A DNA stretch of 64,000 nt from Oxytricha trifallax. Its lineage: Eukaryota > Ciliophora > Spirotrichea > Sporadotrichida > Oxytrichidae. Within the stretch, counting starts at the first letter, position 1; the number at the start of each line of letters is the position of its first letter. Below the pieces are notes generated by a model, which was not told where the DNA came from, searched no databases, and saw only the letters and a list, made by a program, of their open reading frames with translations. A program made the position numbers and the translations under genes. The stretch covers positions 124,001 through 188,000 of the forward strand of contig ARYC01000092.1 in NCBI GenBank assembly GCA_000711775.1, written 5' to 3'. Below, piece by piece: positions 1-12,238 of the stretch.

Positions 1-457
1 AACAAATTAAGGAGACTATAAACACACTAATTTATAGTTATAATTATGTTTCAAAGGTATCTTAAGCATAGCAATTATTCTCTAATTGATTCTAAAATGC
101 AAAATTGCCTATAACTATATTATAATTTCTTTATATATATATATAAACCCAATAACAGACAACAGGAGCAGAACTTTCACAAATCAAATGAGCTCTCATA
201 GATAAAAGAGTAACTCTAACCTTTACAAAAGTACTCTGAGAGAAAGATTCAAAGAATATGATACTATCAATTAATAAAAATAAAACACTACACATGCCAG
301 TTTAAGCGTACCGAGGCAGATGCCCAACTAAATTGGTGATAAATTATAGAATAATTTGGTTAATTAATCCATGACGTAGCTATAGTAGTTGAAGAAAATC
401 AGTCAAAAATCTAAAGCCAAGATAATCAATTAAACTACACAGTAAAATAATAGTTAG
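1..457. other. AT-rich stretch without a recognisable gene
   Basis: No conserved coding frame, tRNA or long repeat was seen here under the TAA/TAG=Gln code. It may be intergenic or micronucleus-limited DNA. Confidence 0.4.
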
Positions 458-908
458 GGGAGGAAGTTTCCTGCATTTTTTTAAAATGTTTTATATTTGA
501 TTAAAAAAATTAATCCTTATAACAACTATCAATCAACTTGAGGACTCATTTAATTGTTATAATTATAATTGATTATTTAATATATGAATTATTCAATATC
601 TTTATCAGCATGGATTAAAAGCCCCATCCAAGAACTTTTTCGTTTCTTGCGAATACCAGGTTTATCTAAGAACTATTATTTTTGTTATGCTAGAATTAAT
701 CTAATATATATATATTTCTTAAGCATTTAAATGATTGCAAGTGTTCTCAATTCTATTAGTTGTTATAAACTCCAGGTACCACTCTTCCTATCATACCTCA
801 TTATTTTCCTAATATTTAATAAATCATAAAAATATTAATTCTTTGAATTTATGTTCAATAAATAAAAAATACATAAATAAATTAAAGTGCAGGAAACTTC
901 CTCCCCCC
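458..908. mobile_element. MITE-like element with about 20-bp terminal inverted repeats and 9-bp target duplication
   Basis: The left end reads GGGAGGAAGTTTCCTGCA (458-475) and the right end is its complement with three extra Cs (888-908). The element is immediately flanked by the direct repeat AATAGTTAG at 449-457 and 909-917. The interior is AT-rich and has no coding capacity. Short TIRs and an 8-10 bp target duplication fit a non-autonomous cut-and-paste element (hAT- or Mutator-like by target size). The superfamily is inference. Confidence 0.7.
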
Positions 909-917
909 AATAGTTAG

Positions 918-2400
918 TAATAGTAGAATTCGGTAATTAAGGAGAGAGTACCCTTTACAAAAGAAGGTCTAAAAGTTGAATATGAGCGATTAACTAATAA
1001 TCTAGAGAGTTAACTTATGAATGATAAAAACTACAAAATGTTTTAGTCATTAATTTTTATATTACATAATTTTTCAATTTTATGATTGTGTTATCCATAA
1101 TTTAAATATGTTCTACTGGGCACCAGACTACAGCTTTTGCGGATTTGCCACTCAAGAATAAGTAAAGTAGACTGCAAAGAAATGGATGAAGGATAAACGA
1201 TTAAATTTGGGAGAGAGGCAAATCACAGAAAGAGATAGAAGCAGGGAATATCTAACTAGTAATGTTAGTCATCTCATAAATACTTATTTATAATTATAAT
1301 CATATAGCTTTGATAAAGAATATATTATGAGTTTTGATGATTTTATACCATATTTTATAAAAAAGGTAGTAATTAAAAAATCAAATATACATAGTCATAT
1401 ACCTGAAATTATGAAATATATAAAAAACACTAAATTAGACCAATGAAAAGTTCATCACTTTAAAACTTACTTAATCTTTATTTCTTTATTTATTAATTTC
1501 ATTTAAGTTTAATCTATATGATGAATTCATTTAAAGTTAAAGAATAATTCTGAATTGAAGCATATTTATTAATTTTAATCTGAATATTATAATAAATCCG
1601 AACACTCACTTTAAAAAATAAATTATATATTTAAAAAAGAAAATTAATATATACTATATCATTTCCATTTTAACAATGTTGCAATAACAGCATCAATAGC
1701 GTATTTAGCTATCATCCTCTTCTCATTAACAATTCAGAAATATCTAATAAAATAACAATGATAATTCCAGAGAGAGGTTTCTGAGAAACGCCAATTCATA
1801 GGAGTTCCCTCAGTATATGATAAATAACCCTAACTTTTATGTGCGCACGCAGGATAATAAGTTTAAATAAATTAATGATAAATCTTTGAGTAAAAAGAGT
1901 CAAGGGGAATCTTCGTATAACTAAGAGCCTCAGGGGATAAATACAATACAATTTTTTTTAAAAAAATTGATTCGATTAAATTTGTAAAAATAATTGTTAA
2001 TAAAAAAATCAAATAAAAAGGATTGTAAGGTTTGCAGAATCATAAAAGAGAAGTAAAGAAGATAAGAAAAAATAGTTTGTAGTTGAGAAACATATTATGA
2101 GTCAAGATAATCCAATGAAAACAGCTACATATATAATTATAATTTATAAAAATACATAATTAATTAGAGTAATTGGGAATTTAGAGTATATATAATACAT
2201 AAGGAAGGAAAGAATTTGTGGAGTATTTATATGCTAAATAAATGATGACTCCCAAAAATTTATAAATGCCCTCAACCACAAATAACTCCAATTAAAATGA
2301 TATCTCATTGAGAATATGTTTTTAATATATTTAAATTTAGTCATAGTATTAGTTAATATAAAAGAAATATTTTTTATATTAAAAGAATATTTTAACATTG
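918..2400. other. AT-rich stretch, no gene recognised
   Basis: Short open runs occur on both strands but none shows a conserved motif or a long frame. It could include an upstream part or IESs of the fragmented gene that becomes visible near 2.4 kb. Confidence 0.35.
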
Positions 2401-2409
2401 AGAAAATCC

Positions 2410-5300
2410 CTCATATTTCTAAGTCCATAGTAATAAACATCTAATCTCAAGCAGACCCAAAACTTTGTAACTTCCCAATCGACAAAGAACCTTCTTGCAA
2501 CTTGGAATAAATCAAATTAAAATGGAGAGTTGACTAAATTTCTAAATGCTTCAAGAGATGTTGAGGACTAAAAACGCATTTCAATGCTATTTTTGCCAAA
2601 AGATAGACCAATTAACATTGTTAAGAAAGATTTGTAGTAACTTTAGCAAAGCTAAAGCCTAAGGGGTTTTGGGGTTACGGGTGTTCAGAATTTAGGAGAA
2701 TCCAGCAATAGATTTGAAAGTAGTAGTAATCTAAGAAATATTTAGGTGCATTAAGAATTCGTAGATACTGATCTAGCTTAAGTAGTTTCACCATTAAGCT
2801 AACAAGATTAAATGTGATAAGCTAACAGAATGAAGAAGTTAAAAGGTGTGAACTTCAACATCGCAGGAAGTGAAAATAATTCTTAGAGCAATTTAGAAAA
2901 TCAAAATGAAAACAATCAAACTTAAGACTTGAAATCAACATTTTACAGAACTTCAAAGTCTAAGTAAGGATTTAACTTACAATCAAGATCTCAAAATGGA
3001 GGCCTACTTTTAACAACAGCTCTCAGAGAATCTAGTAAGAGTTAAGTTGGTATGTAATTGAAACGAAATCAAATTAAAGAAAACAAATAGTTTGGAGCTG
3101 CTTATGTAGATATAGGAACTTACGATTTCTATGCATATATAGATATATAGTTTAATAATTATTCATTGCTTTTTAAAAGTAAAGGGAAATTCTGGGACAT
3201 ATAATCTTTAATATATGCTAACGTAAATTCTCGAAGACAAAGTAAAGCTCATATTTTACAATAGAAAATAGATCACATGCGAATTGCTCTTTCAAGGCAT
3301 AAAAATCAAGGTAAAAGCAATTCATCCCTGTCTAGAATAGACACAAATTAAATGCTAGCTCAATAGAGTGTATAAACTTCTGATAAAATATATGAGATAA
3401 ATAATAATTTCACATAGTAATAGCATTAACTTACAGTTTAAAGTTTTCATGAAAATGAAGATAAGTATCAAGCTTTAATTACACCTACTCCTACAACTAC
3501 TGTTACCAATTACCCAAAGAATAGCTTTATAAAAGATTAAATAAAATAACAAAAGCATGTAAATACTTTTTTTGAAATTGAACAAAGCTATGATAAATTA
3601 TTTATACTACCCCTGCTAATAAATTTATAGATGATGTTCTTAACGGTTAACCAATTTATGTAAATCCAGCGATAAGAGACAAATTTTATCAGAAATAACT
3701 AAATACCTTCACTCATTCTAAACTAGAAAGAGCCATCAAAAGATATGTGGATTGAAATTAAAAGGTTTTACAAAACTTATTTGAACTAAATTGCAAAGAA
3801 ATATTATTATAGATAAAAATTGCTTAAGATTTTTATTTTAAAGTACTTATTGACAAACTTATTGCATCTTACATTTATCCTAAACATAGTATAAGAAATT
3901 AAAATTGCAAAATAATTGTAATTCTTTTATTTTAAAATGATAGATTATTCAGCGTAATTTTCCAATTAACATGTCAATAATTTGTACTAATCGCGAAATT
4001 AACTGTTTTAATCTCCCACAAAAATCAATAGCAATCGCAGCCCTTTCATGTGGACATTTGGGAAAAACAACGACTCGCAGACCAAGCACACTTCAATTTC
4101 ACATCAAAATCTACAGTTCAATAATGAGCAGATGATGAATAGCCCCAGGACTGACCGCCTGGAGAAGTGTCTTATTCGAATTGATGAGTCAAAAAGTTTA
4201 TTACAAAAATACTGTACTTATAATTTACTTAGTTTTCTCTCATAGTATTTGCATAGTATTTAAGATTCCTTTCACATTATTTATTGTTTAAAGTGAGGGA
4301 AGAAACAGTGATGTGATCAGTACTTGCCAGTAAGTATATTTTTAGTAATACTAATAAACCGTTAATTTGAATATGAAAATTAATCATTTATCTATAGTCA
4401 AGCACTGCAAATACTTCAAGATGAGCCATTCGCAGATCAGGAACTCAATCAAAGCTTCTATTCTAAATTCCATGCGAGATTAGCTCAAGCTCATTTATTA
4501 AAAATATTTATAGTTTTTCAGTATTTCCTTAGTGAATTTCATTTCTTTCACTATAGATTAGTAATTCTTAAAAGCGTGTGTTTGTCTAAATAATATAATG
4601 CGTATAAATTTGAGTTTGGGAGATATGAATAATGCATTTTCAGTGGCAGATTAGTTAATTGGCAGTATAGCTTAATCTCCTTAACTTATCTAAGCCAACA
4701 AATATCAATTCATAGATGCCTTGATAGTTCTTAATTTATCAAAACTACCGTTTTTCTTCTTTTATTTATAAAATCTTGCTATTTTAATTGACAAATTAGG
4801 TTTTATAATATAGTGAAATGTCACATCTTAATCTAACATAACCAGCTAAATGATGCTGCTTAGTTAATAAGTGAGATTGAAATTCTTCAACCAAAAACTT
4901 AAAATGTGAACACACAAGCATCACTAGCTCATTCTTTCAGTGGCAACTCTATACCTTAACCGTAGTTAGGTCATGGAGATTACTTCAAGAATTCATAGAG
5001 CATCAGAGGAATTTTCATTTTTAAAAAGAAACAAGTGTTTAATAAATTTAAGAGTAAAAATTTCTCATTATAAAATAAGCATTAATTAAACTAAAAATAA
5101 AATTTATTGAGGAAATAGTATAGATGGGAGTGATGTTTCAGGGTTTGAAAGCATAGAAGAATAAACTGTTAATTTGGAACTAAGTCTTGTCAAATATGAA
5201 TTTTTATTTCAAAATAAAAATTAAATCTAGTTATGCATCAATTTCAGTAAAACAATAATATATTGCTTAATGTAAATTTATGATACTATAGTTTTTAAAA
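2410..5300 (+). CDS. Fragmented unidentified Gln-rich gene, possibly with TPR-like helices
   Basis: Several open, Gln/Ser/Asn-rich pieces read in the UAR=Gln code on the plus strand: about 2440-2815 (contains NGELTKFLNASRDVEDQKR), 2830-3470, 3600-3760 (contains FIDDVLNGQPIYVNPAIRDK), 4048-4240, 4390-4500 (LQILQDEPFADQELNQSFYS) and 4820-5030. They are separated by AT-rich gaps with TGA stops, as expected for exons or MDSs interrupted by introns and IESs; a possible intron is gtggattg...ttattatag near 3745-3810. Helical alternation in the later pieces recalls TPR proteins, but I do not recognise the family. Start, stop and joins are not determined. It lies upstream of calpain copy 1 on the same strand. 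Confidence 0.4.
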
Positions 5301-5439
5301 GAATTTTATTAGCTGAATTTTTAATAATAGCCTCCCTTCAAAATCAAATATAATTAATTAAATTTACTCCAGGAAAATATGCAATAATTATGAAAATTTA
5401 ATTAGATTAATTTAGCAATAAATTTAATTTTGAAATTAA

Positions 5440-7839
5440 ATGGATAGTAGAAGTTCTTATTTCATTAGCAACAGCAATTACAGTTCAAAATCTTCAAGAT
5501 TAAATGCTTTAAATCCTACGGATTAATTTCCTTCTGGGGGTGAGAGCCAAATTTTCGTTGATAATGATTTTAAACCTTAACAATCTTCAATTTTCAATAG
5601 CAATAATAATCTGAAAGTTGTTAGATTTTAGCGCAGATATTTATATTAATGAGATTATTTACTACAGTATTTTTTTTAAACCAATAATTTTTAAACTAAC
5701 TTATCATTACTAAATTTATATTCAATTTTTTACAAAATTCAAAGCATATATTATAGAATTATCTTAACTTGTTATAGTTCTAATTCGACTAAGCTTAAAT
5801 TTATGAAAACAAAAAACTACAATATCAATAATAAAGTTGATGCAAATAGATTGAATTATTACAAAAGATTAATCTGGAAACGCACAACTGAACTAGACTT
5901 TGATGCCAACATTAAGAATGAATTTATAGAACCAAACGATGTTATCCAGGGGTAAATTGGAAATTGTTACTTTTTATCTGCACTCAGTTCACTTGCTTAG
6001 TATCCATAGAGAGTTATCAATCTGTTTGTCAATTTGGACTATGCTAAAGTAGGGATGTACATTATACGTTTTTGTGTTAATGGTGAATTCTAAAACATAG
6101 TTGTCGATGATTACATTCCCTTTGACCCAGTGTCAAAACAACCAGCTTTTACCAAGTCTTAGGGAAATAAAATTTGGCCCATTATACTTGAGAAAGCTTG
6201 GGCGAAGATACTGGGAGGCTATGAAAATAGTAGCTCAGGCCACTCTTTAATGGCATTTAGCTTTTTAACAGGGGCACCTTGTTTATATCTTGATCATAGT
6301 TTAGAGAAAGATTTAAAGAAAAAAATTTTAACTTCAGATAAAGCTTTGCATATAATTACTGCATCTAATGCCAAACAGCATTTAGAGCAGCATGTTTTCG
6401 AATAGAATGGCCTCGTCAATGATCATGTGTACAGCTTGATATCTTTATAAACAGTATACATACAAGGAAGAGAAGAAAATCTTATAAACTTAAGAAATCC
6501 ATGGGGTAAATAAGAATGGAAAGGTCCTTGGTCAAAATTTGATAAATAAAGGTGGACTCCGGAGCTTTAGAAAAAACTTGGTTATTATTTTTTAAAAGAT
6601 GGGGAGTTTTACATGTCCTTCTTTGATTATGAAAGTTAATTTAGAGGTACTACAATTTGCATGTATAATGAATCATTTTTAAGAAGTTCGATTAAATTAA
6701 ATCAACCATAGTCTTCTATAACAATGCTGGAGTTTGATCTTTAATACTTAAATAGGGAGGGAACTTTTCATATAATGGTTTATTAAATGTACGAAAAGCT
6801 TGGAAAAAATCTAAGTCGGAATTATGAATACTCAAATGTCAAGATCCTATTAGGGAAACTAGAAAGTGACTAAAAACTAAAATATAAGTTCCCAATAGAA
6901 TACATAGGAGGTTCATTTGGCAAGGACTACCAAACTGGTTTAAACTTCTTCGATCCTTTATCTCCTGGGAAATACTACATTTTAATAGAAGTAGACTGGA
7001 AGCAGTAAATTCTGAATGAAATAGTTGCAGCTGTTTATTCAATTTAGAATATCAAACTTAAGAAAATCAATTACATCGAAGGCACACTGCAAAACATATT
7101 GAAATCTTGTGCTTATAAGAAGTCTGCCAGAAAAAGCTATACTTATCAAGGACTGGAGAAATCATTTTTGTGTTTCAGTCTCTCCGATTGTGAAGCTGAC
7201 TATGGATACTATTATATACAAAATGATTCAGATGTAACCTTTAAAGAAATAGTGACTTTTTCTTAATTACATGGTTATCGACTTTTGCCACCTCATGGTG
7301 GATAAAATGCAGTGTGTTCTGTTAGTCCTGGAGAGAATGAAATTATAGTATTGAAAAGACTTGAAGGCCATGGATAAGTTTAAACTTCTTCAAATTCATA
7401 ATAAATCTTACCGATTATACTACCTTTATAATAATATATTTAATCAACACTAGAGATCGAATATGACAATTCTCAATTAATGGCTCTTGCCCTAGAAAAA
7501 GGAAAGTAAACTTAAATTTCTTATCAAGGCAAAAACTATGAAATATTCTTTTATCTTGGATCACACTCTCAAGGTTATGTCATGTTCTTTGAAAATTTAA
7601 CACAGAATGTTACTCTAAGAGCCTAGTTTAAATTTGAAATAGTCAATTTATAAATTTATAATGAAAATAAAGGGCGTCTGCCAACTAATTTGGAGATTGT
7701 ATTGGAGCCAGGTCAGACTAAGTTCATCAAATTAGATATTGCTAGAAAATATAAAAATGTTTATTCTCTAAAAATTTCTCAATTAGCTTCTAATTTTTGC
7801 AATACAATTGATAAGAGATCCTAATAAACTTCATCATGA
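5440..7839 (+). CDS. Calpain-family cysteine protease, copy 1
   Basis: A calcium-dependent-type papain-fold protease. After removal of one IES (5610-5834) the frame is 725 codons including the TGA stop. The peptidase core is complete: catalytic Cys about residue 101 in GQIGNCYFLSALSS, His about 254 in NDHVYSL, and Asn about 278 in NLRNPWG. The remainder resembles tandem calpain C2-like/domain-III beta modules. I chose the ATG at 5440 because it opens a short N-terminal piece with a DxxFP-like stretch comparable to copies 2 and 3. Unlike those copies it has no IES after the GKY/GMY position or after the Asn motif. The TGA is followed by the transposon block. Family assignment is firm; substrate and calcium dependence are unknown. 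Confidence 0.85.
5610..5834 (+). other. IES in calpain 1, pointer CAATAATAA
   Basis: The 9-bp repeat CAATAATAA occurs at 5601-5609 and 5826-5834. Removing 5610-5834 joins ...FNSNN to KVDANRLNYY in frame. The segment is AT-rich, contains stops and lacks GT-AG ends. Confidence 0.8.
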
Positions 7840-7897
7840 TGATAGTGATTCAGGGTTGAGAGATTAATTTTGAGGAAAATTGTATTTTTCATTTAAG

Positions 7898-7940
7898 GGC
7901 AAAATTTCACCATAGAATGGTGAAAAAATGCCCTCATAAC
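7898..7940. repeat. Hairpin repeat, left copy
   Basis: GGGCAAAATTTCACCAT followed two bases later by its near-complement ATGGTGAAAAAATGCCC forms a near-perfect hairpin of about 17 bp per arm. An almost identical copy in the same orientation lies at 12199-12238. The two bracket the methyltransferase, transposase and third ORF, so they may be (sub)terminal parts of that element. Confidence 0.65.
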
Positions 7941-8093
7941 TTTCAAGTGACAAAAACTTTACAAACAATGAGTACTTAACTGCGTTTAGTTTTTTCACAA
8001 AAACAAATATTCAAGTTTTAAATATTCAGAAATTTTGGTGTACTTAAAGTGTTCTACACATTTAACAATAAAAATTTAATCAAAAACCATTCA

Positions 8094-9186
8094 ATGATTT
8101 AAGAAAACAATAAAGAATTCCAGGAATTATTTGAGGAACTGAACAAGCTAGCTAATGAAGGAAGAGCTTAACCTGAGGGCTACTACTGCAATTACTGCCA
8201 TAAATCTTTCAAAAACTTCCATACAAGAGCGAATCACTGGAGTGACAAGAACTAATGCAATAACTTTCATAAGATTTAACGAGCTGAAGATTTCTTACAG
8301 AAGCTTGAATGTATAGGATGCCAGAAAACACACACAAAAAAGGATCATTGCGAAAGGCACATGCTTAAATGTTCTTATGTTGACAAGACAAAAATTCCTC
8401 AAACCTAGTTTTTAATCGAATAAAAGCAGCTTGAGCAATGCAGTTACTAATCCATGAAGATTTAAAAGTATGACAAAGATCCCAATGTAAAAGAGATTAA
8501 AATTCCTGAGTACATCTATGAGGTTAAAGGTGGGTACATTTGCAAAAAATGGTAGGACTATTATAAAGAAAACATGGCCCAAGGAAGACCAATCAAGCTA
8601 TGCGTTGATCTTAGGAACGATGACTTTTGGCAAAATTTACACAAAACTATGTTGAAATTAACAGGAGCTCTATTTTCTATAGTTGTTGAAGACAACCATG
8701 GAAAGGTCAGAAATCAATGCCTTACTCTTATCTACTAAACCATAGACTCAAATAAATACCTTTAACTTTAATTCAACAGCATGGAATAATATTCTATTGG
8801 ACATTCTACAACACTTAGCATATAGGAGAAAGTCATTTAAGATAGAATGGCTATTAAATAATAAAGACTCTGGCATGGATTAAACTAACTCATAAACAAA
8901 ATTTAATAAATAGCTCTAAACCAGAATACTCAATTGAGTATTGCCTCATTGGTGTCAAAGGCAACTTCGATTAGGCAAAGTTAAATTAGATTCCTGATGA
9001 GATTTGGGCAGAAAGAACTGAACATTCAAAGAAGCCATAAGAATTCTGGGATATGATTGATTAAATTTTCCAGGGCAGTATAGATTGGAAATATTCACCA
9101 GGTCAGACCCTAATAAAGACTACACAGTTCATGTTGGCAATTAGATTAAGGGTGATGAAGAAATGAAAATTATTAAATTATATTGA
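8094..9186 (+). pseudogene. C2H2 zinc-finger + MT-A70 N6-adenine methyltransferase ORF of a DNA transposon, frameshifted
   Basis: MT-A70 enzymes (METTL3/METTL4/MTA1 kin) transfer methyl groups to adenine N6 in RNA or DNA. The first frame (8094 to about 8691) opens with two Cys/His clusters (YYCNYCHKSF...HTRANH; LECIGCQKTH...CERHMLKC), then CVDLRNDDFWQNLHK, the usual lead-in to the catalytic DPPW. The motif itself is split: D is read in this frame, PW in the next (about 8690-8705). The second frame continues with GIIFYWTF, GYQIIKTLAWIKL and EYCLIGVKGN, then EHSKKPQEFWDMID, all in MT-A70 order. The closing VGNQIKGDE is in the third frame (from about 9098). At least two frame breaks therefore exist as read here; tiny IESs are an alternative. 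It is divergent from the family elsewhere and sits head-on to the transposase gene. Confidence 0.75.
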
Positions 9187-9331
9187 AAATTAGTTAAATT
9201 AACAGATTTAAATTAAAAAAAACATTTTAGTGAGGAATTTATTAAAACATAATCAAAGTAAATTTATTTCTTTAACTTTATAAATAGTATTTACTATTTT
9301 TAATTGAACATAGTAGCTTCAATAAGACTTC

Positions 9332-11016
9332 TCACTCTTAAGGTCTCAAAAATTTTAATTTTTTTATTTTATTTTATTCCATAGTTTGAATTAACCTTTT
9401 ATTTTTATTTGAACGTGCTTCATATTTTTTTAGTAAGATTGCCTCTTTGGCATATTTTAAACAACTGTAATTACAATTTTTCATCCAAGAAAAGTCCCTA
9501 TTTTAGATATTTTTTTATAAAGCTTTCATAAATACTTCCTTGTCCGGAGATTAAGTAATGGGATTCTAATCTTTTTTTATAACTGCAAAAAGTTTCTCAA
9601 TAGGGGCCATAGTGAATTAATAAGGGCCCAGATATAATACAGTTACCTAGTATAATCTTAACTTTTGTAATGTCAAAACACTTTTGTGGTAGGTAGCATT
9701 ATCTAGTAAAAAAACAGTATTCATCCTCCATTCTTCGGAGGTTTAGTCTAAGTATTCTATGATTTATAGTAAAAAATAAAGAAACGTTGTTGTATTATTT
9801 TTCCCAATGCTCAGGGTATAAAGAATCCTACCATCACTAAACCCAGCTGCAATCATGTTTATTCCGTAATATCTTATTAATTAGTCGTTATTGTTTCTGG
9901 TTCCCTTCATACTCCAAGCTTTTCTCAAATAGCTCTAGCTTTATATACTACTCTCATCAATATTTATAATTAACTTGTTTTAGTTCATGAAGTTTACATA
10001 ATAGTTTGCTGCAATTTAACTTTGTTTCAAACATTCTAAACTGTTTGATCTTTTGTCAATATGATATACCTTCTTGTAAGTAAGTCCAATATTGTTTCTA
10101 ATAATATTTCTAATCCTTACTAATGGTACCTTAAGATTTAATTTGAGGATCAAGTAGTCATGAATTTATTTGGCTGACATTATTTATTTAGAGTTTTGTT
10201 ACATAGAACGAATAGCATTATCTATTAGTTTAATTTGGTATTTTTTCTCGTGTTGAATGTTTTTATACTTTTAAATTGTTTTGACTTATCAACTTCTAAT
10301 TGCTAAGTTGACTTTGGATATATTAATTTTGAATCTTTTCATTAAATGTTTTTTTGTGCAACCATGTTTATGATACAGATTTCTGATAAGCCTACAATCA
10401 CATAACCAACATTGTGTGGATTAGCATTCAATATTGGAACGTTTACAACACTATATATTAATTTAGGGGTTAAAAAAAAATAGTTTAATTTTCTTACTAT
10501 ATGCTCATTCTCTTATGATTAAATTTCTCAATCAATTTTAATAAGGGGACTTAACTTTGTAACTTTTTCTTTTTTGTGAGACTTTTAATTTTTGTTATTA
10601 AGGATTCTACTTTAGCTAATAATATCTATTTTTTATAAGGAGGCACTAATCTAATCCTCACTTAAAGTACTCTATAGTTTATTGTCCTCAACTATTGTAC
10701 TTAAAAGTTTACGAGGATCAATAATTTAGGTGCTAAAAATTTTGTTTTCGATACTTAGTAAAACTTTTGTTTCTAAGCATAGGATGTGAGACTTTGTTAG
10801 AGAAATTTGTTTTTAGTCATTTATCTCATTGTTACCAGGAGCCATCAAACAAGTTGTTTTGCAGTATACTAACTCTTCTTATGAATTATAATTATCAGCA
10901 AGATTCTTTTCTGAGAGTTCATCGTCCTCATCAGTTGATGGCCTCCGCCAATTACCTTGATGCAAAAAGTCTCTGATGTCTGATTATTTAAAATTTTCGG
11001 GATTCCGCTTCTCCAT
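9332..11016 (-). pseudogene. DD34E transposase (IS630/Tc1/mariner superfamily)
   Basis: Cuts and joins transposon ends; in hypotrichs the TBE transposase also helps eliminate germline DNA. Reading right to left, an N-terminal stretch starts at 11016 (MEKRNPENFK...). A Cys/His-rich finger-like piece (CWLCDC...HKHGCTKKH) appears in a different frame after a run of Ts near 10480. Then come an HTH-like region and the catalytic core: NIDESS (first Asp, about 9950), LLDNATYHKS (second Asp, about 9700) and APIEKLF (Glu, about 9600). Exactly 34 residues lie between second Asp and Glu. The core reads open to TGA at 9332-9334, but a TGA and frame changes near 10250-10480 break the N-terminal half. The frame breaks may be decay or small IESs. 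Confidence 0.8.
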
Positions 11017-11203
11017 AATTTATTTCGATTTCTATTAAGTTTATTTTATAGTTATTACTATATAGAATAATAATTGTGTAGTTAAAGTAAATAAAATTAT
11101 AAGTTAAATTAAAAGTCTAACAAACTATCACAAATTATTAAATTTAACCACTCTACTATTAATATTTATAATTTTTGTAAGTGGCTTTACTATATAGCGC
11201 AAA

Positions 11204-12031
11204 ATGAACAACAATTTAAAAGGAGTCCATGTGAGTGAGGTTAGGTCAAAAATAGGTTCAAAAAAAGAGCTATACGACTTTCTTACTTAGGAATGTGGGG
11301 CCTACCTACCCAAGATCAATTGCTCTAATATATACTTTTTCAGGAGCATCCTTACAGGGTAGAAAGAGGTACTATATTTGTTAGACTTTGCTATAGTTTT
11401 TGAAACGAAGCGATGTGATACTATCTGCTATTCCTCAGATTGAGAGACTTACTGCAGACGATTTTTATCGTATGCTGAAGACAAGCCTTCAATATTGAAG
11501 TATTTGCCAGATTAAATGGATTGGCTCCATTTAGATAAAAAATGGATCACTGATATTCTACTGACTCTTGACACTGAAGGAATTAACTAGATGATATAGA
11601 GAGCTAAGGAATAAAGAAGAGTCAGGCTTGATAATTCACAAAATAACATTGTACACATGAAGCCCTAATTCTTAGATGCCCTAAACAATTCCATAAGTTA
11701 CAGTGGTAAGTATAATATAAAATCTAACTCAGCTTTAGTTAATAAGGGAAGATCAGCATTCTTATTGAAATAGAGCACAAAAAGAAAATCTAGACAAGTT
11801 GACTAGGAAGAATAGAAATCCGGTATGAACATTGGCTCAAAATCAAAACACAAATTTATGGAACAAAACCAACGGGCCAGAGATGAAATGAATGATTTAA
11901 GGGGTTAAATTGAGGAACTAGTCAACTATAAACAGCTCGTCATGCAACTCCACGATGGTGGAGTAATTGATCAAGAGGGCAACCTTTTAAACTAGCAACC
12001 TATTCAATAGAATAATAACTTCATGATTTGA
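11204..12031 (+). pseudogene. Transposon-associated ORF of unknown function, one in-frame TGA
   Basis: One frame of 276 codons from ATG 11204 to TGA 12029-12031, interrupted by a single TGA at 11441-11443. The first part is mixed hydrophobic/Cys-containing (CGAYLPKINCSNIYFF). The second half is charged with a C-terminal coiled-coil-like segment (RDEMNDLRGQIEELVNYKQL). Many TAA/TAG codons read as Gln support the frame. It lies between the transposase and the right hairpin repeat, so it probably belongs to the same element; TBE elements carry accessory ORFs of similar size, but I cannot prove homology. Confidence 0.55.
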
Positions 12032-12198
12032 ATGTTATTGCTTTTGGGGACTAAAGTGATTTAAATCCAGTTAGAATTAATTTATTTAATAACTAAAATT
12101 TTTAATTTTACACAAAATCTTTAATAAACTAATTGCTAAAATTATTTATAACTAAAATAAAGCCTAATAGCTTATTTAAATTTTAACTTAAAATAAAG

Positions 12199-12238
12199 GG
12201 CAAAATTTCACCATGGGATGGTGAAAAAATGCCCCTGA
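12199..12238. repeat. Hairpin repeat, right copy
   Basis: GGGCAAAATTTCACCAT and ATGGTGAAAAAATGCCC in the same order and orientation as at 7898-7940, with two or three base differences in the loop region. Confidence 0.65.

Noticed and set aside
2663-2676. GGGGTTTTGGGGTT resembling a telomere repeat or TBE end
   Set aside because: It lies inside an open Gln-rich coding frame (encoding LRGFGVTGV) with no inverted repeat or transposon gene beside it, so a coding coincidence is simpler.
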